The notes under the pieces were generated by a model that saw nothing but the letters and a program-made list of their open reading frames with translations, ran no database searches and was not told the origin of the DNA. A DNA stretch of 64,000 bases from UBA11865 sp963749825 (lineage in GTDB: Bacteria > Chloroflexota > Anaerolineae > Promineifilales > Promineifilaceae), in contig CAVVOI010000009.1 of assembly GCA_963749825.1 (NCBI GenBank), positions 806,001 through 870,000 of the forward strand, read 5' to 3'. Of the stretch, positions 26,491 to 35,713 are shown one piece after another (within the stretch, counting starts at the first letter, position 1; each line of letters starts with the position of its first letter). Both the position numbers and the translations under genes were made by a program.

Positions 26491-28818
26491 ATGAAAAAAA
26501 CTGCTACCATCTTGCTGGTCGAGGATGACCAAGCATTACTAGATGGTATTGCGGACTTATTAGAAATATCTGATATTGGATATGCCATCGATATCATGAA
26601 AGCTACAAATGGCCTCGTGGGATTGGAGGCTATTGAAGGGCGAATACCTGATCTCATTATTTCCGATATCATGATGCCCAGGATGGGGGGGTTTGAGTTT
26701 CTTGAACAACTCAGGAAAAAGCCAGACTGGGTACATATTCCAGTTATTTTCTTGACTGCGAAAGGGACCAGTGACGATATACTGAAAGGACGGCTAAGCG
26801 GCGCCGAGCTTTACATCACTAAACCCTATGACAGTGACGAACTACTTCAATTAGTTAGGAGTCAGCTCAAACGTGCATTTGAGCTTCGGGTTGATCGGCA
26901 ACGCCGTATGGACACTTTTAGTAGAAACATTGTCCAGCTGCTAAACCACGAATTCCGCACGCCACTCACATATGTTACAGCATATTACGAATTGTTAGCA
27001 GACGGTGTTCTACGAGATGATCCGGAGAGTGTCAGAGAGTATCTTAAGGGGATCCAAGTTGGCACAGCCCGATTGAGTAAGCTCGTAGGAAACCTCGTTC
27101 GGATCCTCGAGTTGCGAACGGGTGATATTCCGAAATACATAGAACAACAATCAGAGACAATAGAAGATATTGCAGAAATGCTTCAGGGTTTGTGTGAGCA
27201 AGAATGGTTAGATGAAGAAAATGAAATTGTTTATATAACGTGCGATACCCCTGTACGATTGCCGAGTATTTTTGGTCACAGGCCTAGCATAATTACGATT
27301 TTTGATTGCCTGCTTGACAACGCGGTAAAATTTTCATTGATGAATCCGGATAGACCTCCAAGCATCATCTTGTCCGCCACGGTAGAGGATGAAATGCTGG
27401 CCATATCAGTCGAAGATAATGGCATTGGTATTCCAGTAAATGTTCATCAGCGGATATTCGACCTTTTTTATCAGCACAATCGAGAAGATCTGGAGCAACA
27501 AGGCGCAGGAACAGGTTTAGCCATCGCTCAAGGATTGGTGGAGCTGCACGGTGGTTATATGGAAGTTGAAAGCGCCGAAAATCAAGGCTCGATTTTCACG
27601 GTTTATCTGCCGGTACAAAATGGGGAACCGGCCGCCAGATTAGCTCAGCTAAGGCGCCGAGCGGTGAGAAAATCGGCGACAATATTGCTCGTCGAAGATG
27701 AATGGTTTCTGCTTGAGGGACTCAGCGACTTATTGGGGGTATTTGATGGCGCCTACGAATTGTCGATTCTCACGGCAAGTGATGGTAAACAAGCCCTGCA
27801 AGTATTAGAGGAACAGGAACCTGATCTCATAATAACTGATATTATGATGCCGCGTATGGATGGCTATGAGTTCCTCAGAGAAGTCAGGAAAAATCCTGCC
27901 TGGTTGCAAATACCCTGCATATTTCTAACAGCAAAAGGCGAACGAGATGATATTGTTCGTGGCCGTACCAGTGGTGCTGAAGAGTACGTGACAAAACCTT
28001 ACGATGCTAATGAGCTTTTTGCTGTTATCAAGACACAATTAGATCGGCACTTCCAAAGGAAGGGCGCCGTCGAACAAGATTTTAAGGATCTCAAGCAGAG
28101 CATTTTAGACTTGCTCTTAGATGACCTGAGAATGCCCCTTGAAATCGTTTCAGATTACACCGAGAAAATCGCAGGCAATGTGAACAATTTACAATCTGAC
28201 CAGGACTTGGTGGTCTATTTACGGGGAATTCAATCTGGAAGTTCACAAGTCTCCCGACTGGTTCAAGATTTCATGCTATTGGTTGAATTGCAGACAGGGA
28301 AATCCGTCGATTGGTTTGCATTGCAGGCTAGACCAACCAACGTTAATAATATATTATCTAAATTTTATAGTATCGAATGGAGCCCTGTTAACCAACCGCA
28401 AGTGAACTTTCGAATTGATCTTGCCGATGAGCTGGGCTACATTCTAATCGATCCAGATTTGTTGGCGAAGTGTATCGAGCGCTTGGTAGGTTTGTTAGTG
28501 GCATTGGGAAATGAATATGGAGAAATCGATATTACGCTCAACACCAGGCGAACTCATGATAGGATACAAATAACGGTTGGAACCACGGCCGTTAGTTTAA
28601 CGGAAGATGAAGCTGAGAAAGTAAATGTCTTATTGGCTAAATCCGACCCAGTTGTCTTAGAACTATCGGAATATGATCCGGCACTTCTGATTACGAAGGG
28701 AATTGTGCATCATCATGAAGGTACGGTTACTATTAAAGTCATTGAAAACGAACGATTAGATTTTGTTGTCTCATTTCCAGTTTACCAACCGGCGGTAGAA
28801 GCACACCAAATAATTTAG
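26491..28818 (+). CDS. Hybrid sensor kinase with duplicated REC-kinase layout
   Basis: A 775-residue protein in two homologous halves. Half one has a receiver (phospho-Asp59, Lys111 in ITKPYD), a HisKA helix pair with phospho-His153 in LLNHEFRTPL, and an intact HATPase with VEDNGIGIP and GAGTGLAIAQGL. Half two has a receiver (Asp450 in IITDIMMP), then a HisKA-like segment, LLLDDLRMPLE, where His is replaced by Asp544, and a HATPase-like remnant without the glycine boxes. There is no transmembrane helix, so it is a cytosolic relay. The second half is likely a pseudokinase. It precedes the PspA-like gene by 22 bases. Confidence 0.85.
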   Translation: MKKTATILLVEDDQALLDGIADLLEISDIGYAIDIMKATNGLVGLEAIEGRIPDLIISDIMMPRMGGFEFLEQLRKKPDWVHIPVIFLTAKGTSDDILKGRLSGAELYITKPYDSDELLQLVRSQLKRAFELRVDRQRRMDTFSRNIVQLLNHEFRTPLTYVTAYYELLADGVLRDDPESVREYLKGIQVGTARLSKLVGNLVRILELRTGDIPKYIEQQSETIEDIAEMLQGLCEQEWLDEENEIVYITCDTPVRLPSIFGHRPSIITIFDCLLDNAVKFSLMNPDRPPSIILSATVEDEMLAISVEDNGIGIPVNVHQRIFDLFYQHNREDLEQQGAGTGLAIAQGLVELHGGYMEVESAENQGSIFTVYLPVQNGEPAARLAQLRRRAVRKSATILLVEDEWFLLEGLSDLLGVFDGAYELSILTASDGKQALQVLEEQEPDLIITDIMMPRMDGYEFLREVRKNPAWLQIPCIFLTAKGERDDIVRGRTSGAEEYVTKPYDANELFAVIKTQLDRHFQRKGAVEQDFKDLKQSILDLLLDDLRMPLEIVSDYTEKIAGNVNNLQSDQDLVVYLRGIQSGSSQVSRLVQDFMLLVELQTGKSVDWFALQARPTNVNNILSKFYSIEWSPVNQPQVNFRIDLADELGYILIDPDLLAKCIERLVGLLVALGNEYGEIDITLNTRRTHDRIQITVGTTAVSLTEDEAEKVNVLLAKSDPVVLELSEYDPALLITKGIVHHHEGTVTIKVIENERLDFVVSFPVYQPAVEAHQII

Positions 28819-28840
28819 TCAGCTAAGGAGGCTACCAAAA

Positions 28841-29584
28841 ATGGCAACACTATTAGAAAAGACACAGACTCTCATTTCGGCTAATCTTCATGAGATGGTT
28901 GATCGGGCATTGGAAGCCAATTCAGTAGCTGTATTAAAGCAGTATATTCGAGATGCTGAGGAGAATTTGGATGCTTTGGAAGATGCTGCCGCCACCGTTG
29001 GAGGTGAGGTTAAAACCCTAGAGCGTAAGTATAAGGAATACAAGAAAAAAGGTGATCAGCTCGATCGCAACGTTGATACGCTCGTAATGCAGGGCAAAAT
29101 GGATTTGGCCCGGGCAGCGCAAGACGAACTAAATACAACCCGCCGACTGCAAGAACAGTACCACGAACAGTGGGTGCGACAGGAAAAAGAATACGAAACT
29201 TTGCTCAACGTGCGACTTAAATTGCAGGCTAGGCTAACGACGATTCGCCAAGAACAAAAAGAACTGGAGGCCTTACTGGAGCTCGCGAAGTCGAAAGAAG
29301 CTACCGTTAAGGCAATTAAGAGTCTCGACGACGTTGTTGGGGCTGGAGATGGTGACATTGCTCGCATAGGAGAATCGATTCGCGGCCGCCTTGACAAGGC
29401 AACGGCATACAGTGAGATGTATGCGAGCAGGTTGGATAGCCAGATGGATGACGCGCTTGGCGATGCGGAAGTCGATTTGCAACTTGAGGAGCGAAAGAGA
29501 AGGTTGGGTTTGGGTGAGCCGGAAGCGTTAAAAGAGACCGGTGAAGGCGACCAATTGTCAGAAGAAGCTGCTAGCGAATCCTGA
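28841..29584 (+). CDS. PspA/IM30-family protein
   Basis: A 247-residue coiled-coil protein of the PspA/Vipp1 (ESCRT-III-like) family. The N-terminal amphipathic helix is followed by the family pattern with ALEANSVAVLKQYIRDAEE and long heptad helices to about residue 200, then an acidic tail. PspA proteins coat and stabilise damaged inner membrane. AAGGAGG precedes the ATG. No pspF, pspB or pspC is seen. The upstream hybrid kinase and downstream TPR and coiled-coil genes share the strand, so a Chloroflexota-style membrane-stress module is plausible. Confidence 0.88.
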   Translation: MATLLEKTQTLISANLHEMVDRALEANSVAVLKQYIRDAEENLDALEDAAATVGGEVKTLERKYKEYKKKGDQLDRNVDTLVMQGKMDLARAAQDELNTTRRLQEQYHEQWVRQEKEYETLLNVRLKLQARLTTIRQEQKELEALLELAKSKEATVKAIKSLDDVVGAGDGDIARIGESIRGRLDKATAYSEMYASRLDSQMDDALGDAEVDLQLEERKRRLGLGEPEALKETGEGDQLSEEAASES

Positions 29585-29649
29585 GTAGAATTCAACTTAT
29601 CTTAAATCTCAGATGATGTTCACTCGAGATCAAATATTAAGTGGCGGTA

Positions 29650-30966
29650 ATGAGCGAGGGCCAGGTTGAAGCACTATTAGGGCAAGGAATTCAAGCTGCA
29701 AAAAAGGACGAAAGAGAAGAAGCGCGGAATCTGTTCGTATCGGTCTTGAAAGTCGATAATGAAAATGAGCAAGCCTGGTTGTGGTTAAGCAGCGTTGTTG
29801 ATACGAATGAAGACAAACGAATTTGCCTGGAAAATGTTTTAGTACTAAATCCAGGGAGCCTTGCCGCTAAACGAGGTCTGGTTAAACTGGAAAAAGGGGA
29901 GCCATCTGAAAACGCCAATCTGCATGCAGATCAGGTAGTTCATCGAGAGAATAAACCAATCTCGCTCGCATCGGCCGTTCTGTACCCGGAACGTCAGATA
30001 ATCGACCACCAATGGCATGACCCAATCGATTTTCCGGTTCAACGACCTGTCGAATATAGACCCCATTCCAGCTATGACGACATTTGGGAACAGGATTGTG
30101 ATATTTGCCAATATTGCGCGACCGAGGTCACCCCGGATGATAAGAGGTGTCCGAATTGTCGTAGGTCATTGTTTGTGTCGAGCTTTCGTTACCCGAAGGC
30201 TAGCGTCGACTTAACGATTTTTTTGGTCTTACTTCTTGGTCTCGCCCAGATATCGCTTATTTTAGTAATGATTAGTCTGTTGCTTCGTGAATCGCTTTTG
30301 TCTTCCGTCTGGCAAGGGGTTATGTTTGTTGTATTGGCCGGGCTGGCGGTTGCAGTTTTCTTAAGGCAGTTCTGGGCGTATATTACAAGTATCGTTTTCC
30401 TGCTCTTGTCTGGAGTAACCTTACTCATGGATTATTTTACGGGGCCAGAGGCTGTCGATGTTATTTCCGAAGCAGTGACCAGTGGTTTTTTCAGATCACT
30501 TGAAGATCAACCTTATATATATGTCTTACAACCTCTTGAACAATTTCTAATTCCGGTTCAGATTGTGATTGTTATCTCGGCGCTTCTATTTGCTATATTC
30601 AAAGTAGGTCCCGATTTCGAGCGAATCAAAGTCCGCCAAGTAGCCCAACTTGATCGAGGTTTGAGCGATGCTTCCCAATATTATTCTGTTGGACGGGATT
30701 ATGAAGAAAGGGGGAAGTTAGCAAGTGCGGTACTCCACTTTCAAAAGGCCGCTGCATTGGATCCAACGCAGCTTTACTACCAGCGAGCATTGGGATCGTC
30801 ATACGCCAGGCTCGGATATTATCAACGCAGCCTGGATGTGCTAGAATCTGCCTTGCATGTAGCCACGGAGACGATTATTAAAGAGGATTTCGAGCAACTA
30901 CTGGCCCTGGTTCGGAGCGAAATGGCAGCCACTGAAACAAGGGGCAATAGGCAAGTAATAGCTTAG
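29650..30966 (+). CDS. TPR and zinc-ribbon membrane protein
   Basis: About 438 residues. An N-terminal TPR-like pair (EARNLFVSVLKVDNENEQAWLW) is followed by a spacer and a zinc ribbon (CQYCATEVTPDDKRCPNCRR, near residue 155). Three to four membrane helices come next (about 180-320). The C-terminus has two further TPRs (GKLASAVLHFQKAAALDP). This looks like a scaffold. I prefer the ATG at 29650 over the GTG at 29641 because a GGCGG lies just before it. It lies about 65 bases after the PspA-like gene. Confidence 0.72.
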   Translation: MSEGQVEALLGQGIQAAKKDEREEARNLFVSVLKVDNENEQAWLWLSSVVDTNEDKRICLENVLVLNPGSLAAKRGLVKLEKGEPSENANLHADQVVHRENKPISLASAVLYPERQIIDHQWHDPIDFPVQRPVEYRPHSSYDDIWEQDCDICQYCATEVTPDDKRCPNCRRSLFVSSFRYPKASVDLTIFLVLLLGLAQISLILVMISLLLRESLLSSVWQGVMFVVLAGLAVAVFLRQFWAYITSIVFLLLSGVTLLMDYFTGPEAVDVISEAVTSGFFRSLEDQPYIYVLQPLEQFLIPVQIVIVISALLFAIFKVGPDFERIKVRQVAQLDRGLSDASQYYSVGRDYEERGKLASAVLHFQKAAALDPTQLYYQRALGSSYARLGYYQRSLDVLESALHVATETIIKEDFEQLLALVRSEMAATETRGNRQVIA

Positions 30967-30991
30967 GTTAACTCGAACTAGAGAATATGTG

Positions 30992-31825
30992 ATGGCCAAT
31001 AAAGCTCGCGAAACCTTGGAGAAACGTGCCCAACGTGCCATGCTGCAGCATGCTGTATTCCGCTGGGAGAGCGCTGTTATCATCGCTTTGACGTTGCTCT
31101 TAACAGTTTTTGGTCCCCGGATTGCTGCTGCTGATTTCATGCCAGCCTGGATCTGGCTTCTCGGCGGATTATTGGCTGAAGCCGCCTTAGTTTATAGCAG
31201 CTATACGGATGCTGAAACCGGTCAGAAGGTCGTAGCCGAAATGTTGCGCGATGATTTTGAACCTGAAAAAATCCATGATAAAAAGCTTCAAAAACAGGTT
31301 CAGGAAGCACTTGACTATCGAAGTAGGATTACTGCCGCGATAAATGAGCGTCGAGAATCAGTCCTTAAAGATAATCTGACGGAGACTGCCGGACAAATCG
31401 ACGATTGGCTCGAGAGCATCTATAGTCTGGCTAGTCGATTAGATCGTTACCAGAGTGAAAAAGAGATCTTAGAGCGGGACAAAAAACGCGCCCGGGAGAG
31501 AATTCGTCAGTTAGAGGAACGAGCGGTTATTGAAGATGATCCTGTGAACAAAGATCAAATCGAGGTTACTATCGGCGATATGAACCGGCAAATTGGCACT
31601 ATTGAGGCGTTGGAAAAAACGATGGACCGGGCCCAGTTACAATTAGAATCGACCCTATCGTCATTGGGTACAATATATTCGCAGACGATGTTGGTAGGTG
31701 CTAAGGACATCGATAGTGGAAGAGCACAGAGATTGCGCCACGATATCAGCGAAGAGGTTGAAGAGCTAGACAGCATTTTGGTGGCGATGGATGAAGTCTA
31801 TGCTAGTGGCGCACAGGGGGATTAG
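30992..31825 (+). CDS. Membrane-anchored coiled-coil protein
   Basis: About 277 residues. Two membrane helices (about residues 28-65) are followed by a long helical region with heptads (RYQSEKEILERDKKRARERIRQ) and acidic/basic coiled coil up to the C-terminus. There is no enzymatic motif. It probably partners the PspA-like and TPR proteins. The GTG at 30989 is directly before the ATG at 30992, so the start is uncertain by one codon. Confidence 0.7.
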   Translation: MANKARETLEKRAQRAMLQHAVFRWESAVIIALTLLLTVFGPRIAAADFMPAWIWLLGGLLAEAALVYSSYTDAETGQKVVAEMLRDDFEPEKIHDKKLQKQVQEALDYRSRITAAINERRESVLKDNLTETAGQIDDWLESIYSLASRLDRYQSEKEILERDKKRARERIRQLEERAVIEDDPVNKDQIEVTIGDMNRQIGTIEALEKTMDRAQLQLESTLSSLGTIYSQTMLVGAKDIDSGRAQRLRHDISEEVEELDSILVAMDEVYASGAQGD

Positions 31826-31939
31826 ATCGATCCTGCTGGGAAAATTCGACGCATACCGTACAAACCAGGATTTTTCGCTTTCTCCGATAGCTATTGGCTG
31901 GACAGATGGTTAAGATCGGATGATTGTCCGCGAGTAAGT

Positions 31940-31968
31940 TTGTCAAAAAAGTATGCATTTGATAACAT
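31940..31968 (+). promoter_or_regulatory. Sigma70-like promoter for rplI
   Basis: TTGTCA (31940-31945) and TAACAT (31963-31968) with a 17-base spacer. The rplI start is about 40 bases downstream. Confidence 0.55.
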
Positions 31969-32009
31969 AATCGCTTGGCAATTCATCATTTAGGAGAATA
32001 AATTCGGCA

Positions 32010-32624
32010 ATGAAAGTGCTTTTGAAGGAAGATGTTGATAATTTGGGTTATGCCGGTGAGGTTATGAATGTAGCCGACGGTTATGGACGTAACTACCTCA
32101 TACCAAAAGGTATCGCTGTAAAAGCGAGCCCGAGTGTACTCAAACAGGCCCATTCATGGCGAGATCGAGCGGCCGTTCGCATGGCTGAAGTGCAAAAAGA
32201 GCATGAAGCGCTGGCTGCACGCATTATTGAAACGACGCTAGAGTTCGAAGCAAGAGCGGGCGAAACGGGCAAACTTTATGGTTCAGTTACGACGGCCGAC
32301 ATCGTTGATAAGCTGAATGGGACGCTGGGAACCGAGATAGATCGCCGGAAAGTGGTTAGTGACCCTCTCCGTCAGCTTGGGGAACACAATGTTACAATCC
32401 GACTTAGCCGCGACTACAATCCGCAAGTAACCGTTTTGGTAAAACCTTTTGCCGAAGAGGTTATCGAAGAGGAAGATGAGTCAGCTGAAGAAGTCGAAGC
32501 GATAGAATCAACGGAAGCCGACGAGATCGTGGAGGATGAAGTAGCTTTGGAAGAGTTGGCGACCGGTGAAGGATCAGAAGAATTAGATGATCCCTCAAGT
32601 GACGAAGTCGAAATCGAAGAGTAG
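32010..32624 (+). CDS. rplI: Ribosomal protein bL9 with acidic C-terminal extension
   Basis: The first 148 residues are a complete bL9: the N-terminal MKVLLKEDVDNLGYAGEV, the GYGRNYLIPKGIA helix motif and a C-terminal domain with KLYGSVTTADI. The family normally ends there. Here about 56 further residues are mostly Glu/Asp with Ala, Ser and Thr. bL9 binds 23S rRNA at the base of the L1 stalk. A promoter lies about 40 bases upstream and a terminator follows at 32749. The usual neighbours rpsF, ssb and rpsR are absent. Confidence 0.93.
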   Translation: MKVLLKEDVDNLGYAGEVMNVADGYGRNYLIPKGIAVKASPSVLKQAHSWRDRAAVRMAEVQKEHEALAARIIETTLEFEARAGETGKLYGSVTTADIVDKLNGTLGTEIDRRKVVSDPLRQLGEHNVTIRLSRDYNPQVTVLVKPFAEEVIEEEDESAEEVEAIESTEADEIVEDEVALEELATGEGSEELDDPSSDEVEIEE

Positions 32625-32748
32625 GAAACGATCATCATTTGGTCGAAATGGCTTAAATCTCTTTGGATTTGTGCCCATTTTTTGCCAGACGTTTTCCGGC
32701 AACAATACTCATTCAATGGCAATAAAAATTGAATCCTGTTAGAAATTG

Positions 32749-32775
32749 CCACTGGCCAAGACCAGTGGTTTTTTT
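32749..32775 (+). terminator. Intrinsic terminator behind rplI
   Basis: CCACTGG (32749-32755) pairs with CCAGTGG (32762-32768) across a six-base loop and is followed by seven T. It is 125 bases after the rplI stop and only 27 bases before the next start codon, so it may act as a read-through attenuator for the following genes. Confidence 0.8.
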
Positions 32776-32802
32776 GAGCTTAATGCAAGCTAAAAGATAA
32801 AA

Positions 32803-33708
32803 TTGGACGAATTAGGTAGTCTTCTTCGCGAGGCTAGGGAAGCGAAAGGTCTAACCCTGGCTGAGGCCCAAGAGGCAACGCGCATCAATAAGAATTTCCT
32901 CGATGCACTAGAGGAGGGCCGGTATAGTGAATTGCCGACCCAAGTCCATGTAAAGGGTTATCTGCGCAACTACGCGAGATTCCTGGATTTAGATCCAAAA
33001 CCATTGCTTGACAGATACGATTTTAGTAGGGCAAGCTATGACAATCTACAAGATCAGCAGGACGACGAGGAATCCTTAAAAAGTGCCCCGCTGCCAACTC
33101 GAGAAGATCAGGTATTTTATGATCCGGTCAATATGGAAATATCTGGGAGCGTTCAGCGCGAATCAGGATCGCCGTTCCGAATCATCATCATCTTGGCTCT
33201 CATTGCTTCGTTGGCATTGGTGGCAAATCGTTTTATACCCATCCTAACAGGTGGGGGAGATAGTACAGAGGCCATAACCAGCAGCTTAGAGGAAGCGGTC
33301 AGCAGTATTACCAACGAATCGCCTCCGCCGACAGTCGTAACGCCAGATGTTGCTCTTATTCCTGGCGCCGGCGAACCCATCACCTCTACGAGTCGAAATG
33401 TTGAGCTACAGTTACCCACTCCTACATTGACCAGACCCGAATTACCGGCAACTTTGGAGACAATCAATTTGCGTCTTGATATTACTGAGCGTGCATGGAT
33501 GCGAGTGACGATTGACGACGAAGTGGTATATGAGGGACAGGCCAAGAAAGGTGATGGTCCATTTGAGTGGGAAGCCCAAGAAACGGCCAAACTTTTGTCT
33601 GGAAACGCCGCGGGTGTATTTGTAACAATCAATAATATCGAGTTGGGTAAGCTTGGGGGTCGAGCTGAAGTTCTCGATGAAACCTGGACGGCGACCGGAG
33701 CTGGATGA
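32803..33708 (+). CDS. RodZ-like HTH membrane protein
   Basis: A 301-residue protein. An N-terminal Xre-type HTH (LREAREAKGLTLAEAQ, then VKGYLRNYARFLDLD) is followed by a charged linker, one membrane helix (about 125-145), a Thr/Pro spacer and a C-terminal DUF4115-type domain (WMRVTIDDEVVYEGQAKKGD). RodZ binds MreB and helps shape rod cells; no mre gene is in the window. The start is TTG, which fits the usual beginning DELGSLLREARE; an upstream ATG at 32783 stops after five codons. It overlaps rimO by four bases (ATGA). Confidence 0.82.
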   Translation: MDELGSLLREAREAKGLTLAEAQEATRINKNFLDALEEGRYSELPTQVHVKGYLRNYARFLDLDPKPLLDRYDFSRASYDNLQDQQDDEESLKSAPLPTREDQVFYDPVNMEISGSVQRESGSPFRIIIILALIASLALVANRFIPILTGGGDSTEAITSSLEEAVSSITNESPPPTVVTPDVALIPGAGEPITSTSRNVELQLPTPTLTRPELPATLETINLRLDITERAWMRVTIDDEVVYEGQAKKGDGPFEWEAQETAKLLSGNAAGVFVTINNIELGKLGGRAEVLDETWTATGAG

Positions 33709-35096
33709 AAAAAGATAAGCAAAAAGAACGGTTTTATCTGCTTAGCCTGGGTTGTAGTAAAAATGCCGTCGATTCCGAGAGTATGGCTTCACTGCTTGGC
33801 GACGCAGGTTTCGAGGGAGGTTCGGATCCATCTGAAGCTCAAGTGATCATTGTTAATACCTGCGGATTCATCGGACCTGCCAGGGAAGAGTCAATCGCGG
33901 CCCTACAAGACCTGGCTAAAGCCAAGGAACCTGGGCAATTACTCATAGCCGCTGGTTGCTTGTCACAGCGAATTGGTCCAGGTTTGGCAAAATCAGTGCC
34001 AGGACTCGATGGTATCATTGGTACACGGCGTTGGATGGATATTGTTCCGTTTATCAATGACTTGCGCCAGCGGAAAAAGCCTCATCCATTGTACCATTTG
34101 CCTGCCGAGGCTAAAACCGTCGGCCGCGATGAGAAGGGCGTTTTAAGGGCGGCCGTTTACGGCGCTAGCGCCTATCTTAAGATTTCTGACGGTTGCCGGA
34201 GGCCATGTGCCTTTTGTGCAATCCCGCAAATCAAAGGTACGCTGGTCAGTCGTCCCACTGACCGGATTATTTCAGAAGCCCGGGAGTTAAGAGATGCTGG
34301 GGTTCAGGAGATCATCATCATCTCCCAGGATTCTACGGATTATGGACATGACCTGGGCTTAAAGAATGGTCTTAGTCGTCTTCTGAACGATATCGTAGCT
34401 GCTGTTCCCGATATGCCTTGGATCAGGATAATGTATGCCTATCCAGGGTATGTAACGGATGAACTAATTGAGACGATGGCGGTAAACTCACAAATCCTAC
34501 CTTATCTTGATATACCTCTTCAACATAGCCACCGCGAAACCCTCAAACGTATGCGTCGTCCGGCCAATGTGGAGTGGGTCCATCGCACGATAAAAAAACT
34601 ACGAGATGCCATGCCCGAGATTGCCATTCGGACGACCTTCATCGTTGGCTACCCCGGTGAAACGGAAGAAGAGTTTGCAGATTTGAGGAATTTCATAGAA
34701 GAACTACGCTTTGATCGGGTAGGAGTCTTTCCATATTCCTATGAAAGTTCGACCCCGTCCTCTGACGTTTCCTGGCAAGTTTCAGAAGAGGTCAAGGAAA
34801 ATAGGCGGGTCGAATTATTGGAATTACAGCAACAGATTTCTTTGGAGCGAAATCAGTCTCAAGTAGGGCGGATTCTGTCCGTGCTAGTCGAAGGTTATGG
34901 TGATGGCTTGAGCCTGGGCAGAAGTTATCGCGATGCACCAGAGGTTGATGGCATGGTCATCGTTCCGGGCGAATTGCCGGTAGGTGAGCTCGTGCCAGTT
35001 CGTATAGACGGCGCTATGGTTTATGATTTAATGGGCGTTCCGGATCACATGCCTTCCCGTGCTTTGATTGCGGCCGATACGATTCTCGGTCCTTAG
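33705..35096 (+). CDS. rimO: Ribosomal protein uS12 methylthiotransferase RimO
   Basis: A 463-residue radical-SAM enzyme of the MiaB/RimO family. The N-terminal UPF0004 domain starts LSLGCSKNAVDSE. The SAM cluster motif C-x3-C-x2-C is in DGCRRPCAFCAIP. A TRAM domain closes the protein. The RimO-type QHSH segment (DIPLQHSHRETLKRM) distinguishes it from MiaB. It adds a methylthio group to an aspartate of uS12. It begins within the last codons of the rodZ-like gene. Confidence 0.93.
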   Translation: MKKDKQKERFYLLSLGCSKNAVDSESMASLLGDAGFEGGSDPSEAQVIIVNTCGFIGPAREESIAALQDLAKAKEPGQLLIAAGCLSQRIGPGLAKSVPGLDGIIGTRRWMDIVPFINDLRQRKKPHPLYHLPAEAKTVGRDEKGVLRAAVYGASAYLKISDGCRRPCAFCAIPQIKGTLVSRPTDRIISEARELRDAGVQEIIIISQDSTDYGHDLGLKNGLSRLLNDIVAAVPDMPWIRIMYAYPGYVTDELIETMAVNSQILPYLDIPLQHSHRETLKRMRRPANVEWVHRTIKKLRDAMPEIAIRTTFIVGYPGETEEEFADLRNFIEELRFDRVGVFPYSYESSTPSSDVSWQVSEEVKENRRVELLELQQQISLERNQSQVGRILSVLVEGYGDGLSLGRSYRDAPEVDGMVIVPGELPVGELVPVRIDGAMVYDLMGVPDHMPSRALIAADTILGP

Positions 35097-35163
35097 AACC
35101 GAATTATCTGAATTTGGTGAGATAGCTTACTCGCCATTGAACCCCCACTTGTTAAAATCAATC

Positions 35164-35712
35164 ATGATGAAATCACGGTTCACCTGGGCGCTGCTATTGG
35201 TTGCCTTAACCCTCTTAGGGATTAGCTGGATTGCTCTATCCAGGGATCAAACTGAAGAGAACGCTGAAAACGCGGGTTTAACCGAGGCGCCAATCGCCGG
35301 ATACCTGGCTCCAAAGTTCACACTGGGATCGACTGCGGGTGAAGAATTATCGCTGTCCGACTATAATGGTCGACCTGTGGTACTCAATTTTTGGGCCACG
35401 TGGTGCCCACCATGTCGAGCGGAAGTACCCTACTTTCAAGACGCTAGCGTTAAGTATAATGGCCAGGCGGTAATTTTGGGAGTTGATCAAGGTGAGCCAT
35501 TGCCTGTGGTCGCAGATTTTGGCACAACATTCAACTTAACCTATCCATTGTTGCTGGATCAAGATAGCGTGGTCAACCGAAAATATGGCGTGGCTGCATT
35601 GCCGACAACCGTTTTCGTCGATTCTGATGGGGTAGTCCGCGAAGTTTATACGGGCATAATCAATAATGCCGTTCTCGAAGACCGAATAGAACGACTGCTT
35701 GCAGAAGGCTAA
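35164..35712 (+). CDS. TlpA/ResA-like membrane thioredoxin
   Basis: About 183 residues. An N-terminal membrane anchor is followed by a thioredoxin fold with the active site WATWCPPCRAE and the cis-proline near VAALPTTVFVD. TlpA and ResA reduce disulfides outside the membrane, for example in cytochrome c maturation. The frame opens earlier inside rimO, but the ATG at 35164 directly precedes the signal anchor. It overlaps no ccm genes here. The next gene starts one base past its stop, so the two are probably cotranscribed. Confidence 0.88.
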   Translation: MMKSRFTWALLLVALTLLGISWIALSRDQTEENAENAGLTEAPIAGYLAPKFTLGSTAGEELSLSDYNGRPVVLNFWATWCPPCRAEVPYFQDASVKYNGQAVILGVDQGEPLPVVADFGTTFNLTYPLLLDQDSVVNRKYGVAALPTTVFVDSDGVVREVYTGIINNAVLEDRIERLLAEG

Positions 35713-35713
35713 A

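Noticed and set aside
33153..33722. A 189-codon minus-strand frame over the rodZ-like gene
   Set aside because: The opposite strand encodes a clear HTH/DUF4115 protein; this frame has no family features.
35068..35163. Upstream start for the TlpA-like gene inside rimO
   Set aside because: The added residues precede the signal anchor and have no ribosome site; the ATG at 35164 fits better.
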